Shown here piece after piece: positions 62,966 to 64,000 of a DNA stretch of 64,000 nucleotides. This DNA comes from Ancylobacter aquaticus. GTDB taxonomy: Bacteria; Pseudomonadota; Alphaproteobacteria; Rhizobiales; Xanthobacteraceae. The stretch spans positions 806,001 through 870,000 of the forward strand of contig NZ_SMFY01000001.1 in assembly GCF_004339465.1 (NCBI RefSeq), written 5' to 3'. How positions within the stretch are numbered: the first letter of the stretch is position 1; each line of letters starts with the position of its first letter. The notes below the pieces were generated by a model, which saw only the letters and a list, made by a program, of their open reading frames with translations, was not told where the DNA came from and did not search any database. Both the position numbers and the translations under genes were made by a program.

Positions 62966-63580
62966 ATGGACAAACTGCTCGACGGCTATCGCCGCTTTCG
63001 CGCCACCGCGTGGCCGGAACGCAAGGCGCTTTTTGAACAACTGGCATCTCTGGGGCAGAAGCCGCAGACGCTGGTCATCGCCTGTTCTGACAGCCGCGTC
63101 GATCCGACGACGATCTTCGACGCGGGGCCGGGCGAGCTTTTCGTCGTGCGCAACGTGGCCAATCTGGTGCCGCCCTACACCATCCCCGATCACCTGCACC
63201 ACGGCACCAGCGCGGCCATCGAGTTTGCCGTGCGGGTCCTTGAGGTGCGTGAAATCGTGGTGCTCGGCCATGCGCTGTGCGGCGGTGCGGGCGCGCTTGT
63301 CGACGGCGCTCCGCCGCAGGCGCAGGACTTCCTGCCCGACTGGATCCGCATCGGCGGCCCGGCGCGTGATATCGCGCTCAAGCTCAGCGACGATCCCGCC
63401 GAGCGACGGACCATTCTCGAATACCAGTGCGTCAAGCTCTCGCTGCGCAATCTCGAAACCTTCCCCTGGATACGCGAGAGGATCGAGGACGGCCGGCTCA
63501 CCTTGCAGGGCGCCTATTTCGCCGTGGCGACCGGCGTGCTCGAACGGCTGCGCCCGGACGGGACCTTCACCCCGGCCTAA
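62966..63580 (+). CDS. Beta-class carbonic anhydrase
   Basis: This 204-residue enzyme interconverts CO2 and bicarbonate. The zinc ligands are Cys and Asp in IACSDSRVDP, and His and Cys in VVLGHALCGG. The length and motifs fit the CynT/Can group. It is divergent from the MBL gene across 110 bp. Confidence 0.93.
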   Translation: MDKLLDGYRRFRATAWPERKALFEQLASLGQKPQTLVIACSDSRVDPTTIFDAGPGELFVVRNVANLVPPYTIPDHLHHGTSAAIEFAVRVLEVREIVVLGHALCGGAGALVDGAPPQAQDFLPDWIRIGGPARDIALKLSDDPAERRTILEYQCVKLSLRNLETFPWIRERIEDGRLTLQGAYFAVATGVLERLRPDGTFTPA

Positions 63581-63677
63581 TACTTTCGGCCCATCGGCAT
63601 GGAACCCGGCTGGCTCGCCACGCGTTTCGCGGATGGCCGGGTTGTTCCGACCTTCAGTTACGGCGGGAGGATATGCC

Positions 63678-64000
63678 ATGGGACTGCTGTCGAAAGATAT
63701 CCGGTCACTCGATGACCTCCTCGTCCAGGGCCTGGGCGAGCTTCTCTATACCGAGCGCCGGATTGCCAAGACGCTGGCGATTATGGCCGGCAAGACGTCG
63801 GACATGGCCTTGAGCCGGGCGCTGGAGGCGTGCGCGAGCGCCGGCACTGCCAATGTTGCCCAGATCGAGCAAGTTTGTCGTCGGCGCGATTGCCGGCCGC
63901 AGGTGGCGGAAAGCCCGGCCATAGACGGCATCTTCATCAGTGCGGAGGAACTCTCCGGCGAGATCGACGATTGCCGCGTGCTCGACACGGCCGTTGCGGG
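63678..64000 (+). CDS. DUF892 (YciE/YciF-like) ferritin-like protein, 3' end outside window
   Basis: From ATG 63678 (GGAGG upstream) there are 107 codons. DDLLVQGLGELLYTERRIAK matches the start of YciE-type ferritin-like proteins, which are linked to stress. The helices expected next are only partly visible, and the sequence reads into AESPAIDGIFISAEE before the window ends. The segment after residue 65 is less usual for the family. Confidence 0.75.
   Translation, partial: MGLLSKDIRSLDDLLVQGLGELLYTERRIAKTLAIMAGKTSDMALSRALEACASAGTANVAQIEQVCRRRDCRPQVAESPAIDGIFISAEELSGEIDDCRVLDTAVA

Overview
The window is visibly high-GC DNA with dense, short-spaced genes. Its gene content points to an alphaproteobacterium of the Hyphomicrobiales (Rhizobiales): an Irr regulator with a heme regulatory motif beside fabA-fabB-fabI, a kdsB-pheA pair beside a membrane-anchored cytochrome c, a complete yejABEF operon, hmuTUV heme uptake and REP-like palindromes. 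Species cannot be fixed from sequence reading alone.

Layout. 1-4669: a polar amino-acid ABC transporter (ATPase, two permeases, binding protein) with a DapA-family aldolase and a divergent GntR/FadR-type regulator. 4764-15144: a minus-strand exopolysaccharide locus with a polymerase/ligase-like membrane protein, three GT4-type glycosyltransferases, one GT2 enzyme, a sugar-phosphate transferase and a Wzc-like chain-length protein/kinase. This locus is damaged. An IS3-family element (11682-13191) joins a Wzc gene that has lost its 3' end to a sugar transferase that has lost its 5' end. One glycosyltransferase has an in-frame stop, and two others share a nearly identical 687-bp segment. 15561-21292: heme acquisition (hmuTUV, heme oxygenase, TonB-dependent receptor). 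22127-22203: tRNA-Arg(CCG). 22337-26318: a Zymomonas-type pyruvate decarboxylase, a divergent SHMT-like PLP enzyme and a MoeB/HesA-like E1 enzyme. 26405-26929: an AT-rich orphan gene. 27016-30135: a 2-hydroxyacid dehydrogenase, an SH3 protein and a tautomerase/LysR divergent pair with a perfect operator-like palindrome. 30218-33891: irr-fabA-fabB-fabI. 33896-37294: a methyltransferase, pheA, kdsB and a cytochrome c with a repeat tail. 37471-46244: two YejA-type binding proteins and YejB, YejE, YejF, with a VapBC-like toxin-antitoxin pair between yejE and yejF. 46241-64000: housekeeping and envelope genes (NUDIX, NlpC/P60, MarR, M17 aminopeptidase, phosphatase, second FabI, DnaJ-type co-chaperone, PdxH, SDR, CorA, L,D-transpeptidase, class III aminotransferase, extensin-like protein, HAD phosphatase, MBL hydrolase, carbonic anhydrase, partial DUF892).

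How the genes work together. The clearest theme is iron and heme. The TonB receptor and HmuTUV import heme, the heme oxygenase opens it, and Irr, whose heme motif is intact, probably reads heme status. The fab genes beside irr make unsaturated fatty acids (FabA/FabB) and complete each elongation cycle (FabI). The exopolysaccharide locus looks like one being lost or remodelled. No wholly new multi-gene system was found. The best leads are the hybrid glycosyltransferase pair, the IS-bridged deletion, the pyruvate decarboxylase, the SHMT-like enzyme, the AT-rich orphan and the toxin-antitoxin pair nested in yejABEF.
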